From positions 1 to 63,882 of the forward strand of contig NZ_CAJKOX010000026.1 in NCBI RefSeq assembly GCF_905201705.1: 63,882 bases of DNA, written 5' to 3'. The translations under genes and the position numbers were made by a program. The notes under the pieces were generated by a model. That model was not told where the DNA came from. It saw only the letters and a list, made by a program, of their open reading frames with translations, and ran no database searches. Source of the stretch: an uncultured Marvinbryantia sp. GTDB taxonomy: Bacteria > Bacillota > Clostridia > Lachnospirales > Lachnospiraceae. Shown piece after piece: positions 50,782-61,419 of this stretch. Each line of letters opens with the position of its first letter. The stretch's first letter is position 1.

Positions 50782-52464
50782 ATGTATCAGGAAGATTACA
50801 AACGCTGGCTTGCTGCAGACCTGGAGGATGCAGATTTAAGACCAGAGCTGGCAAAAATTGAGGGAAATGACGATGAGATCAAGGACAGATTTGCGGTAGC
50901 GCTTAAATTCGGCACCGCAGGACTTCGCGGTGTGCTCGGAGCAGGCACAAACCGCATGAACATCTACGTGGTGCGCCAGGCTACCCAGGGACTTGCAAAC
51001 TGGGTAAAGACACAGGGCGGCAATCAGCTTGTGGCGATCAGCTACGACAGCCGCTTAAAGAGCGATGTGTTTGCAAAGACGGCGGCAGGTGTGCTCGCTG
51101 CAAACGGAATAAAGGTGCGCATTTACGACGCGCTGATGCCGGTACCGGCGCTCTCCTTTGCTACACGCTACTATGAGTGCAACGCAGGCATTATGGTGAC
51201 GGCGTCCCACAATCCTGCAAAATACAACGGCTACAAGGCATACGGTCCGGATGGCTGCCAGATGACAGACGACGCGGCTGCAATCGTTTACGATGAGATC
51301 CAGAAGACGGATGTACTCGACGGCGCAAAATATGTTTCTTTCGCAGAGGGCGTTGAGAACGGCATGATCCGTTTTGTCGGCGACGACTGCAAGAAGGCGT
51401 TCTATGAGGCGATCGAGTCCCGTCAGGTTCGTCCGGGTCTGTGCAAAACTGCCGGACTGAAGCTGGTTTACAGTCCCTTAAACGGTTCCGGTCTTGTTCC
51501 GGTTACCCAGGTGCTGAAAGACATCGGCGTCACAGATATCACCATCGTTCCGGAGCAGGAGTATCCGAACGGCTATTTCACCACCTGCAGCTATCCGAAT
51601 CCGGAAATCTTTGCGGCGCTGGAGAAAGGGCTGGAGCTTGCAAAGGAGACGGGCGCGGATCTGATGCTCGCGACCGACCCGGATGCAGACCGCGTTGGTA
51701 TCGCGATGAAGTGCCCGGACGGCTCCTATGAGCTGGTAAGCGGAAACGAGATGGGCGTTCTTCTGCTGGATTACATCTGCGCAGGACGCATCGAGAAGGG
51801 CACCATGCCGGAAAAGGCAGTTGCCGTGAAATCCATCGTATCCACACCGCTTGCAGACGCAGTTGCAAAACACTATGGCGTGGAGATGCGCAACGTACTC
51901 ACCGGCTTCAAGTGGATCGGCGACCAGATCGCAGGCCTGGAGGCGGCAGGCGAGGTAGACCGCTTTATCTTCGGTTTCGAGGAAAGCTACGGCTATCTGG
52001 CAGGTCCGTATGTGCGCGACAAGGACGCGGTGATCGGTTCCATGCTCATCTGCGAGATGGCGGCTTACTACAGAAGCATCGGCAGTTCCTTAAAGCAGCG
52101 CATGGAAGAGATTTACAAAGAATACGGCCGTTATCTGAACAAGGTGGACAGCTTCGAATTCCCGGGACTTACCGGCATGGACAAGATGGCCGGCATCATG
52201 CAGCAGCTTCGTGAGAATCCGCCGACGGATATTGCCGGTTACAAAGTAACGAAGGTTACGGACTACAAGAAACCGGAGGAGACAGGGCTTCCGGCAGCAA
52301 ACGTGCTGATCTACGCACTGGAGGGCGGCGCAACGGTAGTCGTTCGTCCGTCCGGCACAGAGCCGAAGATCAAGACCTACTTCACCACGCTCGGCAAAGA
52401 TCTTGCTGAGGCGCAGGCGCAGAAGGATCAGCTTGCCGAGGCGTTAAAGCCGCTGTTTTCTTAG
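50782..52464 (+). CDS. pgcA: Phosphoglucomutase/phosphomannomutase
   Basis: A 560-residue alpha-D-phosphohexomutase that interconverts glucose-1-P and glucose-6-P (or the mannose forms) via a phosphoserine. Seen: FGTAGLRGVLGAGTNRMN, the active serine loop VTASHNPAKYNGYKAYG near 130, the metal loop ATDPDADRVGIA near 295, the sugar loop FGFEESYGYL near 397, and the phosphate loop VRPSGTEPKIKTYF near 523. ATG 50782 follows AGGAGTGGGG. It links sugar uptake to glycogen or wall precursors and is monocistronic. Confidence 0.95.
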   Translation: MYQEDYKRWLAADLEDADLRPELAKIEGNDDEIKDRFAVALKFGTAGLRGVLGAGTNRMNIYVVRQATQGLANWVKTQGGNQLVAISYDSRLKSDVFAKTAAGVLAANGIKVRIYDALMPVPALSFATRYYECNAGIMVTASHNPAKYNGYKAYGPDGCQMTDDAAAIVYDEIQKTDVLDGAKYVSFAEGVENGMIRFVGDDCKKAFYEAIESRQVRPGLCKTAGLKLVYSPLNGSGLVPVTQVLKDIGVTDITIVPEQEYPNGYFTTCSYPNPEIFAALEKGLELAKETGADLMLATDPDADRVGIAMKCPDGSYELVSGNEMGVLLLDYICAGRIEKGTMPEKAVAVKSIVSTPLADAVAKHYGVEMRNVLTGFKWIGDQIAGLEAAGEVDRFIFGFEESYGYLAGPYVRDKDAVIGSMLICEMAAYYRSIGSSLKQRMEEIYKEYGRYLNKVDSFEFPGLTGMDKMAGIMQQLRENPPTDIAGYKVTKVTDYKKPEETGLPAANVLIYALEGGATVVVRPSGTEPKIKTYFTTLGKDLAEAQAQKDQLAEALKPLFS

Positions 52465-52486
52465 TACATACAAAACAGGCGTAATA

Positions 52487-52516
52487 AGGCGCTGCACGAA
52501 AGGTGCGGCGCCTTTT
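52487..52516 (+). terminator. Intrinsic terminator after pgcA
   Basis: AAGGCGCTGCAC, GAAA-type loop, GGTGCGGCGCCTTTT. Confidence 0.85.
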
Positions 52517-52589
52517 CGACGAAATAGGTGACAACGCACGCGTCCTGGCTGCGGACTGGTTATCAAAAATATTTGCGCTTCCCCGCTCT

Positions 52590-52623
52590 TTTGACAAATT
52601 ATGCGCGCGGTCCCGTGTATACT
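52590..52623 (+). promoter_or_regulatory. spoIIE promoter with 0A box and 21-bp spacing
   Basis: TTTGACAAA (52590-52598), the exact reverse complement of the Spo0A box TTTGTCAAA, overlaps a TTGACA -35 (52591-52596). The -10 TATACT (52618-52623) is 21 bp away. Unusually long 21-22-bp spacing with 0A boxes at the -35 is the known design of Bacillus spoIIE and spoIIG promoters, activated by phosphorylated Spo0A. Confidence 0.75.
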
Positions 52624-52658
52624 TAAAGGTGAGACTGCAGGTTCTGGGAGGCAATGAG

Positions 52659-54053
52659 ATGGAAGAGTGGGAGAGAGCATCAGAAAAGGGACGGATCGAG
52701 CGCTGCGCGGAGTCGTTTCAGCGGCTTGCGGAGGTTTTTCAGTATCTTCCATCCCAGAAAGAGGAGCTGAGCGGGGACGATCTGGAGGAAATTTACGATA
52801 CGGTGCAAAGCAGGGTCTGCCGCACCTGCGGAAAATATGCGCAGTGCTGGGAAAAGAATGAGGAGAGGACTGCGCGGCTCGTCTACGATCTGCTGACGGC
52901 GGTGGCGGAGGAGGGCGAAGAGAGCGGCGACTGCCCGGCAGCGGAGGAACGCTTCGCGCGCTACTGCGTGAAGGGCTATTCTTTTGCACAGGAATTGCGG
53001 GGCAGCTTCTGCCAGGCACGCATCAATCTGATGTGGAGCAACCGGATGCTGGAAAACCGGGCGGCGGTGGCCAGGCAGCTCTCCGAGACGGCGCAGATCA
53101 TACAGGAGATCGCCTGCACGGTTTACGAGGCTGACGACGCGGACAGCGAGCTGGAGCATAAGGTGAAAGCAAAGCTGCGGCTGCAGAATGTACGGGTGCA
53201 GAACCTGCGCATCGTAAAGAATAGCTGGGGACCGCCGGAGGTGGTGCTGACGGCAAAAACACCGCGCAGGCACTGCGTTTCGGTGAAGGCGATCGCCGAT
53301 ACGCTCTCAAAGGTGTGCAGCCGTCCGCTCGTGCCGGAGCGCAACAGCAGGCTCACCCTTGGGGCGGAGCCTGCCACCCTTCATTTTGTGGAGGAGACAG
53401 GCTACTACATGCTCACCGGCTCGGCGATGAGGACCTGCGCGGGGCAGACGGCGTGCGGAGATAATTTTTCCGTACTGACGGGCAGCCACGGCCAGGTGAT
53501 CCTTGGCATCTCGGACGGCATGGGAAGCGGCGTGCGCGCAAACAGGGAGAGCCAGACGGTCATCGAGCTTCTGGAGCAGTTTATGGGAGCGGGATTCACC
53601 GCGGAGACGGCGGTGCGGATGATCAACTCTGCGATGGTGCTCCAGCGGGGAATGCAGCGGTTTTCCACACTTGACATTTGCGGAATAAACCTGTACAGTG
53701 GGCAGTGTGAATTTTTAAAGATCGGCGCGGCGACCACCTTTATCCGGCGCGCAGGCTGGGTGGAAACGGTCACCTCCACAAGCCTGCCGGTCGGTGTTTT
53801 CCAGGAGGTGGACTTTGAGCGCTCGCGCAAGCGCCTGGAGCACGGCGATCTGATCGTGATGGTGTCGGACGGCGTGCTGGATGCATTGCCGCAGGAGGAG
53901 CAGGGAGAGCTGATGAAATATCTCATTCTGAAGATAAATTCCGACAATCCGGCGGAGTTTGCGGAGCTTCTGATGGAGCAGGCGCTGTCCTTCACAGACG
54001 GCGATGCGAAGGACGATATGACCATCCTCGCGGGCGGATTCTGGAAAAAATAA
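52659..54053 (+). CDS. spoIIE: SpoIIE-type phosphatase lacking the membrane domain
   Basis: SpoIIE dephosphorylates SpoIIAA in the forespore and so activates sigma-F. This 464-residue protein has the central regulatory region (VCRTCGKYAQCW near 50, helical to ~200) and a PP2C domain: CGDNFSVLTGSHGQVILGISDGMGSGVRA (key parts CGDNFSV and SDGMGSG), SLPVGVF, VMVSDGVLDA and KDDMTILAGG. The usual N-terminal ten-helix membrane domain of the ~800-residue family is absent, and no hydrophobic segment is seen in 52503-52659 either. ATG 52659 has GGGAGG 7 bp upstream. The cluster order spoIIE-tilS-hpt-ftsH is conserved. Confidence 0.85.
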   Translation: MEEWERASEKGRIERCAESFQRLAEVFQYLPSQKEELSGDDLEEIYDTVQSRVCRTCGKYAQCWEKNEERTARLVYDLLTAVAEEGEESGDCPAAEERFARYCVKGYSFAQELRGSFCQARINLMWSNRMLENRAAVARQLSETAQIIQEIACTVYEADDADSELEHKVKAKLRLQNVRVQNLRIVKNSWGPPEVVLTAKTPRRHCVSVKAIADTLSKVCSRPLVPERNSRLTLGAEPATLHFVEETGYYMLTGSAMRTCAGQTACGDNFSVLTGSHGQVILGISDGMGSGVRANRESQTVIELLEQFMGAGFTAETAVRMINSAMVLQRGMQRFSTLDICGINLYSGQCEFLKIGAATTFIRRAGWVETVTSTSLPVGVFQEVDFERSRKRLEHGDLIVMVSDGVLDALPQEEQGELMKYLILKINSDNPAEFAELLMEQALSFTDGDAKDDMTILAGGFWKK

Positions 54054-54064
54054 GGAGAGTACGT

Positions 54065-55492
54065 ATGCAGAAGGTATTTGCCTATATGGAGGAGCACGCT
54101 ATGATCCGGGCGGGCGATAAGGTGATAGCAGGCGTGTCGGGAGGCGCAGATTCCATGTGCCTGTTTTTTGTGCTGCTCGATTACCGGCGGCTGCTGCCCT
54201 TTTCCCTTACCGTGGTGCATGTGGAGCATGGCGTGCGCGGGCAGGAGAGCATCGGGGACGCCCGGTTTGTGGAGAAAATCTGCCGGGAGCATAAGATAGA
54301 CTTTCGCCTGGTTTCCTGTCAGGTGGCGGAAATGGCAAAGCGGGAGAAGCTTTCTGTGGAGGAAGCCGGGCGGCGGGCGCGCTACGAGGCGTTTGAGCGC
54401 ATCCGGGAAGAGCTGGGGGCCGATAAGATCGCGGTGGCGCACAACCAGGACGATCAGGCGGAGACAGTGCTTTTTCAGATTGCGCGCGGAAGCGGGCTGA
54501 CAGGTGCGGGCGGGATCCGTCCGGTGCGCGGCAATATCATTCGTCCGCTGCTTTGCTTAAGCCGCGCGGAGATCGAGGCGTACCTGCGCGGGCATTCCCA
54601 GACGTGGCGCACGGACGCCACCAACAGCGGACTGGACTATGCGCGCAACCGCATCCGTCATCAGATCCTTCCGGTTTTCGAAAAAGAGATCAACAGCGCG
54701 AGCCGCGCGCATATCGCGGCGCTTGCGCAGGAGCTGCAGCGCGTGCAGGCGTATATGGAGCAGGAGACGGAAAATTGCCTTTGCGCCCTGGCGGTGTTTT
54801 CTGAGGGAGAAGCGCGGCTTGACGCGGCAGCCCTGCGTGAAAAGCCGGTTCTTCTGCAGGAATATGCGCTGCGCGAAAGTCTCAGAAGGGCGGGCTGCCC
54901 GTTAAAGGATATCGGGCGCAGGCATATCGCGGATATGCAGAGGCTCCTTGCGGGACAGTCGGGGCGGCGCACGGAGCTTCCCGGCGGCTGGCAGGCAGAG
55001 CGCAGCTTTGATAAGCTGATCCTTCGGAAAAGGAGCAGCGATGCGGAGCCGTTTTCCTTTGCAGCGCGCGCAGAGGCGCCCGGAAGCTGCGAAACGCCGG
55101 AGGGCGTCTTTACCCTGCAGATTTTTCCAAATGAAAATAAAAATTTTTTTCAAAATACATATACGAGATGGCTGGATTGTGATAAAATAGGCAATAATCT
55201 TTTTATCCGCACACGCAGACCGGGGGACTATATCGTCGTCAACCGGCAGGGCGGGAAAAAGAAATTGAAGGAATACCTTATCGAAGAGAAGATACCGGCA
55301 GCGCAGCGGGATCACGTTTTGCTGCTCGCACAGGGGAGTGAGATTCTGTGGGTGATCGGACACCGCATCAGCGAGGCATACAGGGTATCTCCGGAGACAA
55401 AGAGAATTTTAGAGATACGGAGGATGGGAGAAAACGATGTCGGAGAAAATCAGCGTATTGATTCCGGAAGAGGAAGTGGACAGAAAGATTGA
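54065..55492 (+). CDS. tilS: tRNA(Ile)-lysidine synthase
   Basis: TilS makes lysidine at C34 of tRNA-Ile2 so it reads AUA. The 475-residue protein has the PP-loop VIAGVSGGADSMCLFF near 22, HVEHGVRG, AVAHNQDDQAETVLFQIARGSG near 125 (shown as key part HNQDDQAET), and a C-terminal substrate-binding domain (FIRTRRPGDYI; LKEYLIEEKIPAAQRD). Its last 56 bp overlap the hpt gene, so the two are coupled. Confidence 0.94.
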   Translation: MQKVFAYMEEHAMIRAGDKVIAGVSGGADSMCLFFVLLDYRRLLPFSLTVVHVEHGVRGQESIGDARFVEKICREHKIDFRLVSCQVAEMAKREKLSVEEAGRRARYEAFERIREELGADKIAVAHNQDDQAETVLFQIARGSGLTGAGGIRPVRGNIIRPLLCLSRAEIEAYLRGHSQTWRTDATNSGLDYARNRIRHQILPVFEKEINSASRAHIAALAQELQRVQAYMEQETENCLCALAVFSEGEARLDAAALREKPVLLQEYALRESLRRAGCPLKDIGRRHIADMQRLLAGQSGRRTELPGGWQAERSFDKLILRKRSSDAEPFSFAARAEAPGSCETPEGVFTLQIFPNENKNFFQNTYTRWLDCDKIGNNLFIRTRRPGDYIVVNRQGGKKKLKEYLIEEKIPAAQRDHVLLLAQGSEILWVIGHRISEAYRVSPETKRILEIRRMGENDVGENQRIDSGRGSGQKD

Positions 55493-55958
55493 GGAACTGG
55501 GAAGAAAAATCAGCGAGGACTATGAGGGAAAGGCGGTGCATCTGATCTGCGTGCTCAAGGGCAGCATCTTTTTTACCTGCGAGCTGGCAAAGAGAATTAC
55601 CGTTCCGGTAACGCTGGACTTTATGTCCTGCAGCAGCTACGGTTCGGACACGAAATCAAGCGGCGTGGTGAAGATCGTCAAGGACCTCGACGAGCCGCTG
55701 GAGGGAAAACATGTTATTGTAATCGAGGATATCATTGATTCCGGCAGGACGCTGAGCTATCTGCTGGAGATCCTGCAGGCAAGAAATCCGGCGAGCCTTG
55801 CGCTCTGCACGCTGCTCGACAAGCCGGATCGCCGGGTGAAGGATGTGAAGGTGGATTACACCGGTTTTGAGATCGAGGATAAATTTGTCGTGGGTTACGG
55901 ACTTGATTATGCGCAGCGCTACCGCAATCTGCCGTATGTGGGCGTTGTGGAGCTGTAA
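55437..55958 (+). CDS. hpt: Hypoxanthine phosphoribosyltransferase
   Basis: A 173-residue purine salvage enzyme that converts hypoxanthine or guanine with PRPP to IMP/GMP. The PRPP loop is VIVIEDIIDSGRTLSYLL near 97 (acidic pair ED), and LLDKPDRRV plus KFVVGYGLDYAQRYRNLPYVG form the base site. ATG 55437 lies 56 bp inside tilS. Confidence 0.95.
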   Translation: MSEKISVLIPEEEVDRKIEELGRKISEDYEGKAVHLICVLKGSIFFTCELAKRITVPVTLDFMSCSSYGSDTKSSGVVKIVKDLDEPLEGKHVIVIEDIIDSGRTLSYLLEILQARNPASLALCTLLDKPDRRVKDVKVDYTGFEIEDKFVVGYGLDYAQRYRNLPYVGVVEL

Positions 55959-55975
55959 GGAAAGGAGACTATTTT

Positions 55976-57778
<1,803 letters not shown>

Positions 57779-58158
57779 GCGAATGTGCATCTTGCACAAA
57801 AATGCACCGAAAAATTTGTGAAGTTTGTGTAGACTTATTTGCGGAGTCATGCTATACTACGTATTGTAAAACCCCCCAATACATTATATAGTTTTTGCAA
57901 CACCCCATAAGAAGAAATACCTTCTCCAAAAAAGGCAGCCTAACCGCTGTCTTTTTTACGTTGCCATGCATCCGAAGGGAGCTGCCGGCGGCAGGTCCTG
58001 TAGGTTGTGCTGAAACGTCAGTTGGCAGATAAATGACGCAGTCTGGAAAAAAGGCTTTTACGCGGCTTTTAAGCGGCGTGGGTTTTGAAGGTTGTGCTTG
58101 TATCTTCCCGGCGGATAGTATAAAATAAATATGTAATTTCTGCAAAAGGAGAAAAACA
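57779..58158. other. Intergenic region, ftsH to GH13
   Basis: No credible gene is visible. It holds a bidirectional hairpin terminator (57928-57957) and, upstream of it, two short promoter-like stretches around 57850 (TATACT) that I cannot assign with confidence. The last ~60 bp lead to the TTG start of the glycosidase with AAGGAG. Confidence 0.4.
57928..57957. terminator. Bidirectional terminator
   Basis: AAAAAAGGCAGC and GCTGTCTTTTTT form a 12-bp stem (one G-U) around CTAACC, with A6 and T6 flanks. Confidence 0.8.
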
Positions 58159-60435
58159 TTGAACTGGGACGAGACGATGCTGTTGAACGAGAAGCAGTTG
58201 TATATTCTGGGGATGCGTCCTGTATTTATCGCATCTGCACTGTTCAGCGACGAAACAGAAAATTTTGTGACACCGATGGAGCCGGAGCCCGGCGATACAG
58301 TTACGATCCGTTTCCGTGCAAAGCGGGATAATATTGATGCGGTGTACCTGCAGACGGCAAAAGAGACGCTGCAGATGAAATTCGACAGAGAAGAAGGATA
58401 TTTTGATTACTATAAAATAGATGTGCCGATCGGCATCCATCCGCTGCGCTACTGTTTTAAGGTGAAGGCGGGGCGGCTGGTCTGTTATTTTGATAAGCGC
58501 GGCGTATCGAAGGACGTACGCGAGGAATACCGGTTTACGCTGGTGCCGGGTTTTCGCACGCCGAAATGGGCGAAGGGTGCGGTGATGTACCAGATTTTTG
58601 TTGACCGCTTCTGCAACGGAGATCCCACGAACGACGTGGAGGACCGCGAATATTTTTATATCGGCGATACGACAAGAAAGGTGACCGACTGGAACCAATA
58701 CCCGGCGAGTATGGGCGTGCGCGAGTTTTACGGCGGCGACCTGCAGGGCGTGCTGGATAAGCTGGATTATCTGCAGGAGCTTGGCGTAGATGTGCTCTAC
58801 TTCAATCCTATTTTTGTGTCTCCGTCTAATCATAAATACGACATCCAGGACTATGATTACGTGGATCCGCATTACGGGAAGATCGTGAAGGATACCGGAG
58901 ACCTTCTGCGGGAGGGTGACCACGAGAATAAGCACGCTACCCGCTACATCACACGCGTGACGGATAAGGAAAACCTGGAGGCGAGTAATCAGCTCTTCAT
59001 TCAGCTGGTGGAAGAGGCGCACCGCCGGGGAATGCGCGTCATCCTGGATGGGGTGTTCAATCACTGCGGCTCGTTCAATAAGTGGCTTGACCGTGAGCGC
59101 ATTTACGAAAATCAGCCGGGCTATGAGCCGGGCGCTTACGTGTCCGCGGACAGCCCCTACCGGAGCTTTTTCAAATTTAACAGTGAGAACTGGCCCTACA
59201 ATCCGAACTATGACGGCTGGTGGGGGCACGACACGCTGCCGAAGCTGACGTATGAGCATTCACAGAAGCTGCACGACTACATTCTGCAGATCGCGAAAAA
59301 ATGGGTTTCTCCGCCGTACAATGTGGACGGATGGCGTCTGGACGTGGCGGCGGATCTTGGTTTTTCCAGCGAGTACAATCACGAATTCTGGAAGGAATTC
59401 CGCGAGGTCGTCAAGGAGGCGAACCCGGATGCGCTGATCCTGGCGGAGCATTACGGTGATCCACGCTCCTGGCTGCAGGGCGACGAGTGGGACACTGTTA
59501 TGAACTATGATGCTTTTATGGAGCCTCTCACCTGGTTTTTCACCGGCATGGAGAAGCACAGCGACGAATACCGGCAGGATATGCTTGGCAATGGAATGCA
59601 TTTTGAGTGGGCGATGGGGCATTCTATGACAAGCTTTCTCGGACCGTCCCTCCAGGTGGCGATGAACGAGCTTTCCAATCACGACCATTCCCGCTTTCTT
59701 ACGCGCACGAACCACAGAGTCGGACGTGTGGCGTCGCTTGGAAGCGAGGCGGCGGGACATGACGTCAATAAAGCGGTCATGCGCGAGGCGGTCGTCATGC
59801 AGATGACGTGGCCGGGTGCGCCGACCATTTACTATGGCGACGAGGCGGGCGTCTGCGGTTTTACGGATCCCGACAACCGCCGTACCTATCCCTGGGGACG
59901 GGAGGATACAGAGCTGATCGCTTTCCACAAAGAGATGATCCGCATTCACAAGGAGAGTGCGGCGCTGAAGCGCGGCTCCATCAAGATGGTCGCGACGGAT
60001 TATCAGTTTATCTGCTACGGGAGATTTCTGAAGGACGAGCGCTATCTGATCGTGTTCAACAACAGCAATGCGCCGATGCAGCGGCAGATCCGCACCTATG
60101 ATATCGGAATCTCGGATGAGGATAATGTGATCCAGATCATGCAGACGGATGCGAACGGTTACCACACAGACCGCGTATTTCACGAGGTGAGGAGCGGGGA
60201 GATCGCCATGACGCTTCCGCCGCTTTCCGCGACGGTGCTGACGGTGATGGACGGCGAGCGCAACGAACACCGTCTGACAGAATTTATAGATGACGAGTAC
60301 GCCTGGAGCGTATCGGCATTGGGAATGAGAAAAAGAAACATGGAGGGAACAACAGATGAAGTACGTAACACTTGGAAAGACAGGCTTGACGGTATCAAAG
60401 GCGGGACTCGGCGGCATCCCTATTCAGAAAAGTAA
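58159..60435 (+). CDS. GH13 alpha-glycosidase (neopullulanase/cyclomaltodextrinase-like)
   Basis: The 758-residue protein has an N-terminal beta-sandwich (about 1-130) and a GH13 barrel. The four conserved regions are VILDGVFNHCG (near 295), VDGWRLDVAADLGF with the Asp nucleophile (near 392), LILAEHYGD with the Glu acid/base (near 427), and LSNHDHSRF (near 510). No signal peptide, so it degrades imported malto-oligosaccharides. It starts at TTG behind AAAAGGAG. Its last 80 bp overlap the next gene in another frame, an unusually long overlap. Confidence 0.9.
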   Translation: MNWDETMLLNEKQLYILGMRPVFIASALFSDETENFVTPMEPEPGDTVTIRFRAKRDNIDAVYLQTAKETLQMKFDREEGYFDYYKIDVPIGIHPLRYCFKVKAGRLVCYFDKRGVSKDVREEYRFTLVPGFRTPKWAKGAVMYQIFVDRFCNGDPTNDVEDREYFYIGDTTRKVTDWNQYPASMGVREFYGGDLQGVLDKLDYLQELGVDVLYFNPIFVSPSNHKYDIQDYDYVDPHYGKIVKDTGDLLREGDHENKHATRYITRVTDKENLEASNQLFIQLVEEAHRRGMRVILDGVFNHCGSFNKWLDRERIYENQPGYEPGAYVSADSPYRSFFKFNSENWPYNPNYDGWWGHDTLPKLTYEHSQKLHDYILQIAKKWVSPPYNVDGWRLDVAADLGFSSEYNHEFWKEFREVVKEANPDALILAEHYGDPRSWLQGDEWDTVMNYDAFMEPLTWFFTGMEKHSDEYRQDMLGNGMHFEWAMGHSMTSFLGPSLQVAMNELSNHDHSRFLTRTNHRVGRVASLGSEAAGHDVNKAVMREAVVMQMTWPGAPTIYYGDEAGVCGFTDPDNRRTYPWGREDTELIAFHKEMIRIHKESAALKRGSIKMVATDYQFICYGRFLKDERYLIVFNNSNAPMQRQIRTYDIGISDEDNVIQIMQTDANGYHTDRVFHEVRSGEIAMTLPPLSATVLTVMDGERNEHRLTEFIDDEYAWSVSALGMRKRNMEGTTDEVRNTWKDRLDGIKGGTRRHPYSEK

Positions 60436-61381
60436 CGCCGAAGAGGTGAAAAAGCTGGTGCGCGCACTGATGGAGAAGGGCGTCAATTACATTGACAGCG
60501 CCCGCGGCTACACTGTCAGCGAGCAGCTTCTCGGCGAGGCGCTGGAAGGCATCCGTGATAAATTTGTGCTGGCGACCAAGAGCATGGCGCGCACAAAGGA
60601 AGCGATGGAAAGGGATATTGAGACAAGCCTTAAAAATTTCCGTACCGACTATATTGATCTGTACCAGATCCACAATCCGGGGATGGCGGATCTCGACACG
60701 GTTGTGGGCGAGGGCGGCGCGCTGGAAGCGCTGCTGGAGGCAAAGGCGGCCGGAAAGATCGGTCATATCGGGCTGACGGCACATTCCCTGCAGGTGTTTG
60801 AGCATGCGCTGACGCTTGAATGGGTGGAGACGATCATGTTCCCGTACAACATCGTGGAATCGCAGGGCGAGGCGCTGATGAAGGTCTGTTCCGAGCGCGG
60901 CATCGGTTTTATCGCGATGAAGCCGCTTGCAGGCGGCGCGATCGAGGATGCGTCTCTGGCGCTGCGCTATATCTGCGCAAATCCGGACGTTACCATCGTG
61001 ATCCCGGGTATGTACAGTCTGGAGGAAGCTGCGCAGAACGTAGAAGCGGTGGAGGAGGCAAGACCGCTTGATAAGAACGATGCGGAAAAGATCGCCGCTG
61101 TGCGCGAGCAGCTCGGCGAAAACTTCTGCCGCCGCTGCAACTACTGCCAGCCGTGCAGCGCAGGCATCAGCATATCAAACGTATTTCTGTTCGCGGGCTA
61201 TCTGCAGAGATACGGTCTCGGAGACTGGGCGTACAGCCGCTACCAGACCCTGAATGTGAAAGCGGACGACTGTATCGGGTGCGGCGAGTGTGAGGGACGC
61301 TGCCCGTACCATCTGCCGATCCGGGAAATGCTGAAAAAATGCGCGAAGGATTTCCGCGATTATGAAGCAAGTCATCAGTAA
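60356..61381 (+). CDS. Aldo/keto reductase with C-terminal 4Fe-4S domain
   Basis: A 341-residue oxidoreductase: an AKR barrel with the catalytic Asp/Tyr in YIDSARGYTVSE, Lys in LATKSMA, and His in LYQIHNPG. The C-terminal ~90 residues add FCRRCNYCQPC and CIGCGECEGRCPYHLP, the ligands of one or two 4Fe-4S clusters, as in the ferredoxin-type AKR group common in anaerobes. ATG 60356 has GGAGGG upstream, inside the preceding gene. Confidence 0.92.
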   Translation: MKYVTLGKTGLTVSKAGLGGIPIQKSNAEEVKKLVRALMEKGVNYIDSARGYTVSEQLLGEALEGIRDKFVLATKSMARTKEAMERDIETSLKNFRTDYIDLYQIHNPGMADLDTVVGEGGALEALLEAKAAGKIGHIGLTAHSLQVFEHALTLEWVETIMFPYNIVESQGEALMKVCSERGIGFIAMKPLAGGAIEDASLALRYICANPDVTIVIPGMYSLEEAAQNVEAVEEARPLDKNDAEKIAAVREQLGENFCRRCNYCQPCSAGISISNVFLFAGYLQRYGLGDWAYSRYQTLNVKADDCIGCGECEGRCPYHLPIREMLKKCAKDFRDYEASHQ

Positions 61382-61386
61382 AAAAC

Positions 61387-61419
61387 TGCCGCATCCATCA
61401 AAGATGCGGCAAATTTTTT
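61387..61419. terminator. Bidirectional terminator between AKR and MATE genes
   Basis: TGCCGCATC and GATGCGGCA with loop CATCAAA; A5 before and T6 after. It serves both convergent genes. Confidence 0.88.

Noticed and set aside
59260..60417. A 385-codon minus-strand frame opposite the GH13 gene
   Set aside because: It is antisense to a gene with all four GH13 regions and shows no recognisable domain.
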